From Kitasatospora phosalacinea (GTDB taxonomy: Bacteria > Actinomycetota > Actinomycetes > Streptomycetales > Streptomycetaceae): a stretch of DNA of 64,000 nucleotides. The DNA lies in the NCBI RefSeq assembly GCF_030268885.1, contig NZ_BSSA01000029.1, positions 1 through 64,000 on the forward strand, written 5' to 3'. Of the stretch, positions 15,946 through 24,704 are shown in pieces; position 1 is the stretch's first letter; each line of letters begins with the position of its first letter. The notes under the pieces are model-generated. The model searched no databases and was not told the DNA's origin. It saw only the letters and a program-made list of their open reading frames with translations. A program made the translations under genes and the position numbers.

Positions 15946-18069
15946 TCAGCCGTTTCCCCGCACGACCGGCCGGGCGGGCCCCCGGGAGGACCGGCGCCGA
16001 GGCGCCGTCGAAGCCACGAGCCGGTGGTACGCGGTCGCCAGGGACTGCGCCATCGCCGGTGCGGAGAAGCGGCTCGCCACGCTCCGGCGGCCCGCTTCCG
16101 CGACGCGGGCGAGTGCGTCGTCGGGGAGGCCGACCAGCTCGGTCAGCCGCTGCGCGAGGGCGGGGACGGAGTCCGTGGCCAGCAGGAACCCGTTGACGCC
16201 GTCGCGGACGTAGTGGGGGACGCCCCCGCGCTGCGGGCCGGCCACGGGGAGGCCGGAGTCCATCGCCTCCAGCACGGCCAGGCCGAACTCCTCCTTCGCG
16301 CTGGGACACACGTACAGCACGCGGCCCGTCCGGTCGCCGGAGGCCAGGGCCCTTTCGAGGACCCGGACCTCGTGGTTGGGCAGGGCGGGCCACAGGGCGA
16401 TGCGCCGGCGCGCTTCCGGGTGGCCGGAGAGGAGTTTGGCGATCCTGGCCCGCATCTCCTCCTCGACGGGTGTGGCCGTGCCGGTGGCCGACCCGCCGAT
16501 CAGGAGCATCGTCGTCGACCGGTGCAGGCCCGCTTCGAGCCAGGCCTCCACCAGCCGGTCCTGCTGCTTGACCGGGTGCAGGCGGCCGACGTTGAGGATC
16601 AGGCGCAGGCCGCGTGCGGCGGTGTCGACGCCGTCGGGGCGGGCACCGTCCCGGAAGAGCCGGTCCACGAGGGCGACGGCGACCTGCTCGTCGTCCGCGC
16701 GCGGGGCGAACGCCGGGATCCCCTCCGGGGCGGAGGCGGTGCGTCGGGTGCGCGCCGCGGTGCCCAACTGCGGGAAGTGCGCGGACAGGTCGTCGGCGCC
16801 GGTGCGTCCGGGGATGGTGACCAGCAGGTCGGAGCGGGCGACGAGGCGGTCACCGACGAAGATCCGGTGCAGGTCCAGGCGCAGGGCCGCCGCCGGTTCG
16901 CTCCGCGAGGTCCGCGGCACGCCCCGGTGCCGTTCGGCCATGGTGCGGTGCGGATCGGGGGCGACGGTGAACACGAAGCGGGAGCCGCACCGTCGCGCGG
17001 CGTCGGCCACGGCCAGCGAGCAGTCGTCCGCGAAGCGGGCGTGCACCACGTCCGGAGCGGCCCCGGGAAGCCCCAGGAGGCGGGCGGTCCACCAGGCGAC
17101 GGCGGGACGCAGGTACAGCGCCGCGGCCGGGTCGACCTGCCCGTCGCCGGGCACCGGAACGTGCAGCGCCCAGTGACCGGAGCCGATCCGTTCGACCAGC
17201 GGACGGCCGCGGCGCAGCCGCGAGGGGTCGGCCAGGACGACGGTGAGGACCCGGGCCACCTCCCGGGTCGCCGCCATGGCGTCACCGACCCCGGCGAGCA
17301 GCACGCCCGTTCCTCCGCTGAGGCCGACACCGGGCTCGCCCAGCCGTCCCGTCGTCATCGACTGGGCCACGACCAGCCCGGTGGCGGGCCGGGCGGGCAG
17401 GCCCCGGACGGTCCGGCGGAAACCGGTGCCCGGCAGCGCGCCCGGCTGCGCCCGGTCCCAGGCCGCCGACAGCAGCAGCGACTCGTACGGATCCGAGGTG
17501 AAGGGCCGTCCTGGCAGTACGTCGCGGCCCCCCGGGACACCGGAGAGGTAGCGCAGGGCCGCGTGCCGCTCCCACCGGTCCCCGCTGCGTGCGCGGGGGG
17601 CGCACTCGGCGGCGGTGAGCGGCAGCAGGCCGTGCGCCTCGGCCAGGTCCAGCAGGCAGGCGGCCTCCGTCCCGGTGACGGGCAGCAGCAGCCTGCTCCG
17701 CAAGGCCGCGCCCGCACGGTCCCGGTGCCCCGCGGTGACGGTGACCGCCCACGCCTCGGCGAGGGCGCTGCGCAGCATCGGACCGCCACGGGCCGCGGTC
17801 ACCAGCGCAAAGGGATCCCGCGGGGCGTCGGCACGCGCCGCCCTGCGCAACTGCGCGGTCCGGTGGTCCTCCGGAGCGAGTGCGTGCGCCCCGCGGCGCT
17901 CCGCGCCGTAGCCGTACTCGGCCCGGGCCAGCAGGGACAGCAGGTCGTCGCCCCCGGGCGCGGGCGAGGCGGGGGCCCACCAGTGGCGGCGCCACCGAGC
18001 CACCGCGTCGGGGACCGCAGGGGCCGCTGCGGTGGTGTCGTCGCCCGGAGCGGAGGTGTCGCGCGGCAT
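15946..18069 (-). CDS. GT4-type glycosyltransferase with long N-terminal extension
   Basis: 707 residues. The C-terminal half is a GT-B fold: an N-subdomain with SGGTGVLLAGVGDAMAA and HVPVPGDGQ, then LILNVGRLHPVKQQDRLVEA (given in part) and the donor-binding EEFGLAVLEAM E-x7-E motif near residue 615. Arrangement and length resemble sucrose-phosphate-synthase-like glycosyltransferases. The first 200 residues are helical and unrelated to the catalytic core. No signal peptide. ATG 18069 is preferred; an ATG at 18237 in the same frame would run to the far side of the intergenic hairpin. Divergent from a second glycosyltransferase, probably the same pathway. Confidence 0.78.
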   Translation of the reverse strand: MPRDTSAPGDDTTAAAPAVPDAVARWRRHWWAPASPAPGGDDLLSLLARAEYGYGAERRGAHALAPEDHRTAQLRRAARADAPRDPFALVTAARGGPMLRSALAEAWAVTVTAGHRDRAGAALRSRLLLPVTGTEAACLLDLAEAHGLLPLTAAECAPRARSGDRWERHAALRYLSGVPGGRDVLPGRPFTSDPYESLLLSAAWDRAQPGALPGTGFRRTVRGLPARPATGLVVAQSMTTGRLGEPGVGLSGGTGVLLAGVGDAMAATREVARVLTVVLADPSRLRRGRPLVERIGSGHWALHVPVPGDGQVDPAAALYLRPAVAWWTARLLGLPGAAPDVVHARFADDCSLAVADAARRCGSRFVFTVAPDPHRTMAERHRGVPRTSRSEPAAALRLDLHRIFVGDRLVARSDLLVTIPGRTGADDLSAHFPQLGTAARTRRTASAPEGIPAFAPRADDEQVAVALVDRLFRDGARPDGVDTAARGLRLILNVGRLHPVKQQDRLVEAWLEAGLHRSTTMLLIGGSATGTATPVEEEMRARIAKLLSGHPEARRRIALWPALPNHEVRVLERALASGDRTGRVLYVCPSAKEEFGLAVLEAMDSGLPVAGPQRGGVPHYVRDGVNGFLLATDSVPALAQRLTELVGLPDDALARVAEAGRRSVASRFSAPAMAQSLATAYHRLVASTAPRRRSSRGPARPVVRGNG

Positions 18070-18194
18070 CGGGGAGAGCCCTTCGTCGGTGGCGCTGCCG
18101 GGCGTGTTTCGGAGCGGGGGCCCCGACCGGATCGATCGGCCGGGCGTCGCGCGGACGGGCGCCGCGTGGCCCACCATCGAGGGGAGCCGCCACT

Positions 18195-18228
18195 CGCTCC
18201 CGGCCGTCACCGGCGACGGCCGGGAGCG
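18195..18228 (+). promoter_or_regulatory. 14-bp perfect hairpin in the leader of the GT1 gene
   Basis: CGCTCCCGGCCGTC (18195-18208) pairs exactly with 18215-18228 across the loop ACCGGC. It ends about 10 nt before the GGAGG ribosome site and 20 nt before GTG 18249. It could act as an attenuator, an mRNA stabiliser, or a protein-binding dyad between the two divergent genes. Confidence 0.7.
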
Positions 18229-18248
18229 GGTCGTCAACGGAGGATCCC

Positions 18249-19610
18249 GTGCCCCGAGTCGTCGTCATCAGCCCGCCCTTCCGCTCGCACGCCGCGCCCC
18301 TGGCCGTCCTGGGCGCCGCGCTGCGCGACACCGGGGCCGACGTCACGCTGGCCTGCGCACCGGCCTTCGCCGGCCTGGCCGAGGAGCACGGTCTCGACTT
18401 CGCCGAACTCACCGTCACCCGCAACGCCAACCACGGCGTCGCCGAGCGGACGGAGCAGGCGGACGACGAGGCCCGGCGGCTCCGGGAGTTCCTGGACGCC
18501 ACGCGCGACGGCGCCGTCGCGACGCTGCTCACCCAGGCGCGCCACCGGCGGGACGACATGCTCGCCGACCCCGACCGGATCCTGGCGGAGGTCCGCGGCC
18601 TCGACCGGAAGCTACGTCCCGACTGGTACCTGGTGGACCAGCTGAGCTACCCCGTCACCCTGGCCGCGCACTGCCTGGACCTGCCCTACGCCACGTTCTG
18701 CCCCGGCCACCCCAGCTACCTCCCCGCCGGCCCGGAGGCGTTCTTCGGCCTGCCCCACGCCTGGCCCGAGGCGGTACGCCCCGAGCCGGACGCCCTCGCG
18801 CGACTGCGGGACGCGGTGGCCGCGAACGACGCGGCCTTCACCGAGGCCTTCCAGCGCGTGGCCGGGCGCCACGCGCCCGGGCGGCCCCGGCCCGAGCGGG
18901 CCTTCGCCCTGTGCTCGCCGCACGCCCTGGTGTTCAACTACCCGCCCCTGCCGTGGCTCCCACCCGCCCCGCCCGGCCCGGTGCCCGTCTACGCCGGGCA
19001 CTGCACGCCGCGTCCGGTCGGGCTCGACGCGCACTGGCGGGCCGTCGTCGCCCGCCTGACCGCAGGCGGACGCCCGCTGGTCCTGGTCGCCTTCGGCACC
19101 TTCCTGTCGGCCCGCCACGACGTCCTGCGCACGGTCGCGCGGGCCGCGCTCGACCGCACGGACGCCTCGGTGATCGTCGCGGCGGGCGGCCGCACCGAGG
19201 AGCTCGCGCACGATCCGCAGCTGGCCGCGGCACCGCCGGAACGCCTGCACGTCGCCGCGTCCGTCCCCCAGCAGGCGCTCCTGGCGCACACCGCCGTGAT
19301 GGTCCACCACGGCGGCAACAACTCCTTCACGGAGTGCCTGGTGGCAGGCGTCCCGGCGCTCGTCCTGCCCTTCTCCAGCGACCAGTTCGCCATCGCCCAC
19401 GACCTCGAACGCGCGGGCCTCGGCCTCGCGCGCGACCCGAACACCCTCGACGCCGCGACCGCGGGCGCGGCCCTGCGGGACCTGCTGACGACCGGCGGGC
19501 CCGGCACCGGAGCCTGGCGCGCCGAGGCCCTGGCCGCGGGCCCGCACCACGCGGCCGACCGGCTCGTCCGCGCCATGCGGAACGCTCCCCGCGCCTTCGC
19601 GGCGTCGTAG
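18249..19610 (+). CDS. GT1 (UDP-glucuronosyl/MGT-type) glycosyltransferase
   Basis: 453 residues. GT-B fold of the GT1 class: VVVISPPFRSHAAPLAVLGA at the N-terminus is the acceptor-side first strand and loop; the donor signature is VHHGGNNSFTECLVAGVPAL, here at about residues 356-375, followed by P-x-x-x-DQ. Similar enzymes glycosylate macrolides, lipids or other small aglycones. GTG 18249 has GGAGG 5-9 nt upstream. The leader contains a strong hairpin. Together with the divergent GT4 enzyme it may build a disaccharide on a lipid or natural product. Confidence 0.85.
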   Translation: MPRVVVISPPFRSHAAPLAVLGAALRDTGADVTLACAPAFAGLAEEHGLDFAELTVTRNANHGVAERTEQADDEARRLREFLDATRDGAVATLLTQARHRRDDMLADPDRILAEVRGLDRKLRPDWYLVDQLSYPVTLAAHCLDLPYATFCPGHPSYLPAGPEAFFGLPHAWPEAVRPEPDALARLRDAVAANDAAFTEAFQRVAGRHAPGRPRPERAFALCSPHALVFNYPPLPWLPPAPPGPVPVYAGHCTPRPVGLDAHWRAVVARLTAGGRPLVLVAFGTFLSARHDVLRTVARAALDRTDASVIVAAGGRTEELAHDPQLAAAPPERLHVAASVPQQALLAHTAVMVHHGGNNSFTECLVAGVPALVLPFSSDQFAIAHDLERAGLGLARDPNTLDAATAGAALRDLLTTGGPGTGAWRAEALAAGPHHAADRLVRAMRNAPRAFAAS

Positions 19611-19715
19611 CCCTGCCGCGCGCACCACGGGTGCGCAATCGATGCGACTCCCGGTCGGGGCGCGGGCGTGTGCACGCTGGTCAGCGGGGGCCCGACGGAA
19701 CGAGGAGTGAGCGCC

Positions 19716-19940
19716 ATGGCGATCGTTCGCAAGCTGCACGAGGCCGGTGTCACCAGTGAGCACGCCTACGCGGCCGCGCTCGGCTCGGTGGGGCTGTCCC
19801 TGCTGAGCTGGGTGGTGTCGATGAAGGCCGAGCAGGCGGGCGTCGAACGGGCCGACCGGTGGGGCATCTTCGTCGGCGAGTGGGCGCCGACCTTCTTCGG
19901 CCTCGGCCTGGCCCTCGCGCAGTACGAGGACCGGGACTGA
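19716..19940 (+). CDS. Small membrane protein
   Basis: 74 residues with two hydrophobic segments (about 20-37 and 52-68) joined by a charged loop (MKAEQAGVERADRWG). The N-terminus is basic. ATG 19716 has GAGGAG upstream. A perfect 16-bp hairpin follows the stop. Short proteins of this type are widespread in Streptomyces, without known role. Confidence 0.72.
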   Translation: MAIVRKLHEAGVTSEHAYAAALGSVGLSLLSWVVSMKAEQAGVERADRWGIFVGEWAPTFFGLGLALAQYEDRD

Positions 19941-19967
19941 CCGGCGGGCGGTGAGGGGCCGGGATGC

Positions 19968-20004
19968 GGCCCGGGTCCGGTGCGCGGGGCACCGGACCCG
20001 GGCC
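19968..20004. terminator. Strong bidirectional hairpin terminator
   Basis: A perfect 16-bp stem (19968-19983 with 19989-20004) with loop GCGGG lies between the convergent small membrane gene and the MarR gene, whose stop is 5 bp away. Confidence 0.85.
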
Positions 20005-20008
20005 CGTC

Positions 20009-20542
20009 CTACTGGTCCAGGTAGCGGCGGTACGCGGCCGCCACGTTCTCCAGGTACCGCCGGGCGCCCGCCCGCTCGGTGTCGTCCAGGTCCGCCGAGG
20101 CGTCGAGGAGCAGCCCGAGGAGCGGGGCGAGCTCGCCCATGACGTGCTCGAAGCCGCTCTCCGTGACGTCCAGGACCTGGCGGCGGCGGTCGCCGGGGTG
20201 GGGGCTGCGGGTCAGGTGGCCCTCCGACACCAGCCGGTTCACCGACTGCGTCGCGGCGGCGCTGGTCACCCCCAGCCGCCGGGAGAGCTCCACCGGCCCG
20301 ATGGGGGCACCGGCGCCCCTGGCGATGACCACGTGCTCGACCGCCTCGACGTTGGTCAGCGGCATGTGCAGGCGCTCGGCGAGCGCGGCGCGCGCCAGTT
20401 GAGTGAGCGTCAGCACCTCCCGCAGCGCTTCCGAGAGCTCGTCGCCCCTCGGTGCGCCGCTCGGTTCGCCGCCGGGTCGATCGGCCCCGTCGGGTCGGCC
20501 ATCCGAGTCGGGACCGGCTCCGAAGGAGTGGTGTTGCGCCAT
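20009..20542 (-). CDS. MarR family transcriptional regulator
   Basis: 177 residues. The first 35 residues are a polar, disordered extension. The winged helix follows: PIGPVELSRRLGVTSAAATQ and the wing LTRSPHPGDRRRQVLDVTESG. It is divergent from the MMPL transporter, with a near-perfect dyad between the two starts, so the simplest reading is ligand-released repression of the pump and of itself. Confidence 0.9.
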   Translation of the reverse strand: MAQHHSFGAGPDSDGRPDGADRPGGEPSGAPRGDELSEALREVLTLTQLARAALAERLHMPLTNVEAVEHVVIARGAGAPIGPVELSRRLGVTSAAATQSVNRLVSEGHLTRSPHPGDRRRQVLDVTESGFEHVMGELAPLLGLLLDASADLDDTERAGARRYLENVAAAYRRYLDQ

Positions 20543-20568
20543 GGGGGCAATTCTGACACGGTAGAAAT

Positions 20569-20585
20569 CGCTAAGCTACTTAACG
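20569..20585. promoter_or_regulatory. MarR-type operator
   Basis: CGCTAAG-CTA-CTTAACG, 17 bp, is a dyad with 6 of 7 matching positions per arm (core TAAG-N3-CTTA). It lies in the AT-rich gap between the MarR and MMPL genes, 20 bp before the MMPL start. Confidence 0.6.
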
Positions 20586-20604
20586 ACTTTAGAGGGTGCG
20601 TTCC

Positions 20605-22728
20605 GTGTCCCCACACATGGCCGGCCGTACGAGCCGGTCCGTCCCGCACACCGCTCGCACCACGGGGCCGCGGCGGCCCCGGACCGTCGCGTGGCTCGTC
20701 CTGCTGCTCACCGTCCTCGGCCTCGGCGCCGTCTTCGCCCTGGGGCCCTCGGACGCCACCACCACGGAGGCCACCGGCGCCTCGCTGCCGGCCTCCTCGC
20801 AGTCCGCGAAGGTCGCCGAGATCGTCAAGTCGTTCCCCGCCGGAGCCGTCGCCCCCGCGATCGTGGTCTTCAGCAACACCGACGGGAGCCCGCTCACCGC
20901 CGCGCAGCAGGAACTCGTCTCCCAGCGGTCGGCGTCGCTCGCCACCCTCGGCCTGGCGCCCGAGGTCGCCCGCCCGCAGGTGGTCGAGGACAAGGTGGCC
21001 ACCGTGGCGGTCCTGCTGCCCACCGGCGCGGGCGACGACGAGAACACCACCGCCGTCGACCGCATCCGCCAGACCGCGTCCGCGGACCTCGCCGCGCCCC
21101 TCCAGGCCCAGGTGACCGGCGGGCCCGCCTTCCGCGCCGACGTGACCAAGGTCTTCGCGGGCGCCGACAGCACCCTCCTGATCGCCACCGCCTCGGTCGT
21201 CGCGGTGCTCCTGCTGGTCACCTACCGCAGCCCCGTCCTCTGGCTGGTGCCGCTGGTCGTCGTCGGCGTCGGCGACCGCACGGCCGGCATCCTGGTCGGC
21301 GCCCTCGCCCCGCACGTCGGCGTCGAGGTCGACGCCTCCGCCGCGGGGATCCTCTCCGTGCTCGTGTTCGGCGCCGGCACGGACTACGCGCTGCTGCTCG
21401 TCTCCCGCTACCGCGACGAACTCCACCTCACCGAGGACCGGTTCACGGCCATGGCACGGGCCTGGCGCGGCACCGCCCCCGCCGTCCTGGCCAGCGGCAC
21501 CACCGTCGTGCTCAGCCTCCTCACGCTGCTCGCGGCCGAACTCACCGGCAACCGCGGGCTCGGCTTCGCCGGCGCCGTCGGCATCCTGACCGCCATGCTG
21601 TTCGGCCTGCTCGTCCTGCCCGCCGCCCTCGTCCTGCCCGGCCGGTGGCTGTTCTGGCCACTGGTCCCCAAGGTCGGCGACCCGGTGGCCGCGGACCGGC
21701 GCGGCGTCTGGTCGCGCATCGGCCAAGGCGTCGCCAAGCGGCCCGCCCAGGTCGCCGTCGCCGGGACCGCCGTCCTGCTGGTCCTCGCCTCCGGAGCACT
21801 CGGCCTCCGGACGGGCCTCCCGCAGGAGGACTCGTTCCGGAAGACCCCCGAAGCCGTGCTCGGACAGCGCACCCTCGCCGCGGTCCAGCCCGCGGGCGCC
21901 GTCGACCCCCTGACCCTGCTCTCCGGTACGGCCACGGGCGACCGGGTGGCCGAGGCCGCCCGCCAGGTCCCCGGCGTCTCCTCCGTCACCCCGGGCGGCG
22001 GCACCGACCGCTGGGCGCGCGCCGAGGTGGTCCTCGACTCCGCCCCCGGGACCGCCGCCTCCGACCGCACCATCGACCAGCTGCGCCAGCGCGTCGCCCA
22101 GGCCGACTCCGGCGCCCTCGTCGGAGGCACCACCGCGGAGGCGTACGACACCGCGCGCGCCAACGCCCACGACACCCGCGTCGTCGTCCCCCTCGTCCTC
22201 GCGATCGTCCTCGTCGTCCTGATCGCCCTGCTGCGCGCGCTCGTGGCGCCGCTCCTGCTGGTCGCGACCGTGATCCTCTCCTACTTCGCCGCCCTGGGCG
22301 CGAGTTGGACGGTCTTCCGCACGTTCTACGACTTCCCCGCCACGGACACCAACGTCCCCCTGCTGTCGTTCCTCTTCCTCGTCGCGCTCGGCGTCGACTA
22401 CAACATCTTCCTGATCGCCCGCACCCGCGAGGACACCGTCGCCGGCCACGACACCCGCCGCGCCGTCCTGCGCGCCCTCGCCTCGACCGGAGGCGTCATC
22501 ACCAGCGCGGGCATCCTGCTCGCCGCGGTCTTCGCCGTCCTCGGCGTCCTGCCCCTCATCACGCTCACCCAGATCGGCATCATCGTCGGCATCGGCGTCC
22601 TGCTCGACACCCTCCTGGTGCGCACCGTCCTCGTCCCGGCCCTGGTCCTGCTCACCGGGCGGCGCTTCTGGTGGCCGGGGCGGCCCGAGACCGCAGGGGG
22701 CCGTCAGCAGGCGCGCCTCCCGGAGTAG
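20605..22728 (+). CDS. MMPL/RND family membrane transporter
   Basis: 707 residues with two six-helix halves. The paired motifs GTDYALLLVSRYRDEL (first half, about residue 258) and GVDYNIFLIARTRED (second half, about residue 595) are the MMPL signature in transmembrane helix 4 of each repeat. Large extracytoplasmic loops follow helices 1 and 7. Family members export lipids or drugs in actinobacteria using the proton gradient. GTG 20605 is preferred over GTG 20596 because AGAGGG then has an 8-nt spacing. Regulated by the divergent MarR protein. Confidence 0.9.
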   Translation: MSPHMAGRTSRSVPHTARTTGPRRPRTVAWLVLLLTVLGLGAVFALGPSDATTTEATGASLPASSQSAKVAEIVKSFPAGAVAPAIVVFSNTDGSPLTAAQQELVSQRSASLATLGLAPEVARPQVVEDKVATVAVLLPTGAGDDENTTAVDRIRQTASADLAAPLQAQVTGGPAFRADVTKVFAGADSTLLIATASVVAVLLLVTYRSPVLWLVPLVVVGVGDRTAGILVGALAPHVGVEVDASAAGILSVLVFGAGTDYALLLVSRYRDELHLTEDRFTAMARAWRGTAPAVLASGTTVVLSLLTLLAAELTGNRGLGFAGAVGILTAMLFGLLVLPAALVLPGRWLFWPLVPKVGDPVAADRRGVWSRIGQGVAKRPAQVAVAGTAVLLVLASGALGLRTGLPQEDSFRKTPEAVLGQRTLAAVQPAGAVDPLTLLSGTATGDRVAEAARQVPGVSSVTPGGGTDRWARAEVVLDSAPGTAASDRTIDQLRQRVAQADSGALVGGTTAEAYDTARANAHDTRVVVPLVLAIVLVVLIALLRALVAPLLLVATVILSYFAALGASWTVFRTFYDFPATDTNVPLLSFLFLVALGVDYNIFLIARTREDTVAGHDTRRAVLRALASTGGVITSAGILLAAVFAVLGVLPLITLTQIGIIVGIGVLLDTLLVRTVLVPALVLLTGRRFWWPGRPETAGGRQQARLPE

Positions 22729-22753
22729 CGGACGTCGAGCGCCGCCGCCCGGC

Positions 22754-23401
22754 TCAGCCCAGCCCGGGGTCGCGGGCCAGCAGCGCCGCCTGGACCCGGT
22801 TGGTGACCCCCAGGGCGGTGAGGATGCGGCTGACGTGCGCCTTCACGGTGCTCTCCCGCATGCCGAGGGCGGCGGCGATCTCGGCGTTGGCGTCGCCGCG
22901 GGCGAGCCGGGACAGCACGTCGTGCTCGCGCGGGGTCAGGGCCTCGATCCGGGTGCGTGCGGCGGCCGCGCCGGGGCCGCCGGTGTGGTGGTAGCGGTCG
23001 ATCACGCGCCGGGCGGCGGCCGGGTGCAGCATGGCGGACCCGGCGGCGACCAGGTGGACCGCCCGGAGGATCTCGGCGGGGTCGGTGTCCTTGAGCAGGA
23101 AGCCGTCGGCCCCGGCGGCCAGCGCGTCGTACACGTACTCGTCGAGGTCGAAGGTGGTCAGCGTGATCACCCTCGGCGGGTGCGGGAGGGCGCGCAGGCG
23201 GGCGGTCGCGGCAATGCCGTCCAGCCGGGGCATCCGCACGTCGACCAGGGCGACGTCGATCCGGTGCGCGGTGGCGAGCTCGACCGCCTGGAGGCCGTCG
23301 GCGGCCTGGGCGACCAGCTCGATGCCGTCGTCGCCGTCCAGCAGGTCGGCCAGCCCGAGGCGGACGAGGGCGTCGTCGTCGACGATCATGGTGCGGATCA
23401 C
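22754..23401 (-). CDS. NarL/LuxR family response regulator
   Basis: 215 residues. Receiver domain with acidic pocket DDD at 8-10, phospho-acceptor Asp54 in ALVDVRMPRLDG and a later KDTD loop. C-terminal LuxR helix-turn-helix: LTPREHDVLSRLARG, then AEIAAALGMRESTVKAHVSR. The GTG start overlaps the kinase stop (GTGA), so the pair is co-translated. Target genes unknown. Confidence 0.95.
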   Translation of the reverse strand: MIRTMIVDDDALVRLGLADLLDGDDGIELVAQAADGLQAVELATAHRIDVALVDVRMPRLDGIAATARLRALPHPPRVITLTTFDLDEYVYDALAAGADGFLLKDTDPAEILRAVHLVAAGSAMLHPAAARRVIDRYHHTGGPGAAAARTRIEALTPREHDVLSRLARGDANAEIAAALGMRESTVKAHVSRILTALGVTNRVQAALLARDPGLG

Positions 23402-24570
23402 GGGCGGGGACCGCCGTTCTGCTCGGGGTGCGAGGGATACGAGGGGTGGGGGAGGCGGGCCGCGAGCCGCCAGGAGCCGCTGCCGTTCGGCCCCGCGTCC
23501 AGGTGGCCGCCCAAGGCGTGCACCCGCTCGCCGAGGCCCACCAGGCCGAAGCCGGAGGCGGGCGCGGAGAGGTCCGTACCCGGGGCGGGGCGGCCCGGGC
23601 CGTTCACCAGCTCCACCACGGTGGCGGGCGGTCCGTAGTCGAGGCGCAGTCGCACCGGCGCTCCGGCCGCGTGCTTGCGCGCGTTCGTCAGCCCCTCCTG
23701 GACGATCCGGTAGAGCGCCAGCCGGTGGGCGGCCGGAGCCCGCTGCGGGTCGCCCGCGACGCTGACCTCGACCGGTTGTCCGGCCTCCCGGGCCTGCTCG
23801 ACCAGCTCGTGCACGTCGCGCAGGACCGGGGTCCTGGCGCCCCCGCCCTCCTCGTCACCGGTGCCGTCGTGCAGGGCGCCCAGCACGTCGCGCAGGTCGG
23901 TCAGCGCCTCCGTGGCGGTGGTGCGCAGCAGCGCCAGGCGGTCGGCGACCGGCTCCGGCACGCTCCCGGTGCGGGCGGCCAGCACCCCGGCGTGCAGGGC
24001 GATCAGGCTGAGCCGATGCGCGAGGACGTCGTGCATCTCGGCGGCGATCCGGGACCGCTCGGCCGCCCGGGCCGCCGCCTCGCGCAGCTCGCGCTCCACC
24101 CGCAGGTGCTCCACCTCGGTGTGCAGCGAGGCCACCAGCCGCCGCCGGTTGCCCTGCCACAGGCCGCCCACCAGCGCCAGCAGCAGGAACAGCGCCGCGC
24201 CGTACGCCTGCGGCCGCCACAGCGACACCGCCGCCGGGGCGGCGGCGTTCGCCGCCAGCACCACCAGGCAGCAGGCCACCGCCTCCCGCCCCCGGCGCCG
24301 GGACGCCAGGTCGAACAGTGCCACCAGCAGCAGCGGCAGCATCGTCCAGCCCCACAGGCCGGTCGCCACCACGGTCAGGACGGGCGCGAGGAACCAGGGC
24401 GAGCGCGGCACGAGCAGGGCCGCCCCGCACAGCACCGCCAGGACGGTCCGGGCCGTCGCGTAGTCCCCGCCCGCGACCGCCGCGCCGTTCTGCACGGCGC
24501 CGGCCGTCAGCAGGACGACCAGGCCGCGGCGTCCGTACGTCGCCCAGGGCCGGGTCCGCTCTCCGCTCAT
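23398..24570 (-). CDS. Sensor histidine kinase (HisKA_3 type)
   Basis: 390 residues. Four to five hydrophobic segments in the first 130 residues form the membrane sensor. The dimerisation/phosphorylation helix contains ERSRIAAEMHDVLAHRLSL with the phospho-His near residue 178, followed by a HATPase_c domain (YRIVQEGLTNARKHA as N box and GFGLVGLGERV as G box). No extracellular domain of size, so it probably senses the membrane or an integral ligand. The frame is open further upstream; ATG 24570 follows a TACCAT -10-like element by 7 nt, which fits a leaderless start. Confidence 0.92.
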   Translation of the reverse strand: MSGERTRPWATYGRRGLVVLLTAGAVQNGAAVAGGDYATARTVLAVLCGAALLVPRSPWFLAPVLTVVATGLWGWTMLPLLLVALFDLASRRRGREAVACCLVVLAANAAAPAAVSLWRPQAYGAALFLLLALVGGLWQGNRRRLVASLHTEVEHLRVERELREAAARAAERSRIAAEMHDVLAHRLSLIALHAGVLAARTGSVPEPVADRLALLRTTATEALTDLRDVLGALHDGTGDEEGGGARTPVLRDVHELVEQAREAGQPVEVSVAGDPQRAPAAHRLALYRIVQEGLTNARKHAAGAPVRLRLDYGPPATVVELVNGPGRPAPGTDLSAPASGFGLVGLGERVHALGGHLDAGPNGSGSWRLAARLPHPSYPSHPEQNGGPRP

Positions 24571-24690
24571 GCTGCCGATGGTAGGCACCGGCCCCGGGCG
24601 GGGCCCTCCGCCGCCGGTCGTGGGCGCCCCCCTACTTTCGTCGGTGGAGGGGGTCGCAGATCGGCCGACCCATGGCCGAAGGGGCATCCA

Positions 24691-24704
24691 TAGCGTCAAA
24701 GCCA
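24691..24704 (+). promoter_or_regulatory. -10 element of a leaderless methyltransferase gene
   Basis: TAGCGT (24691-24696) lies 7 nt before ATG 24704, and no Shine-Dalgarno sequence is present. No good -35 hexamer is visible at the usual distance. Confidence 0.45.

Noticed and set aside
15946-19610. Natural-product biosynthetic gene cluster around the glycosyltransferases
   Set aside because: No polyketide synthase, NRPS, terpene or RiPP gene is in the window, so two glycosyltransferases and a few transporters do not justify the call.
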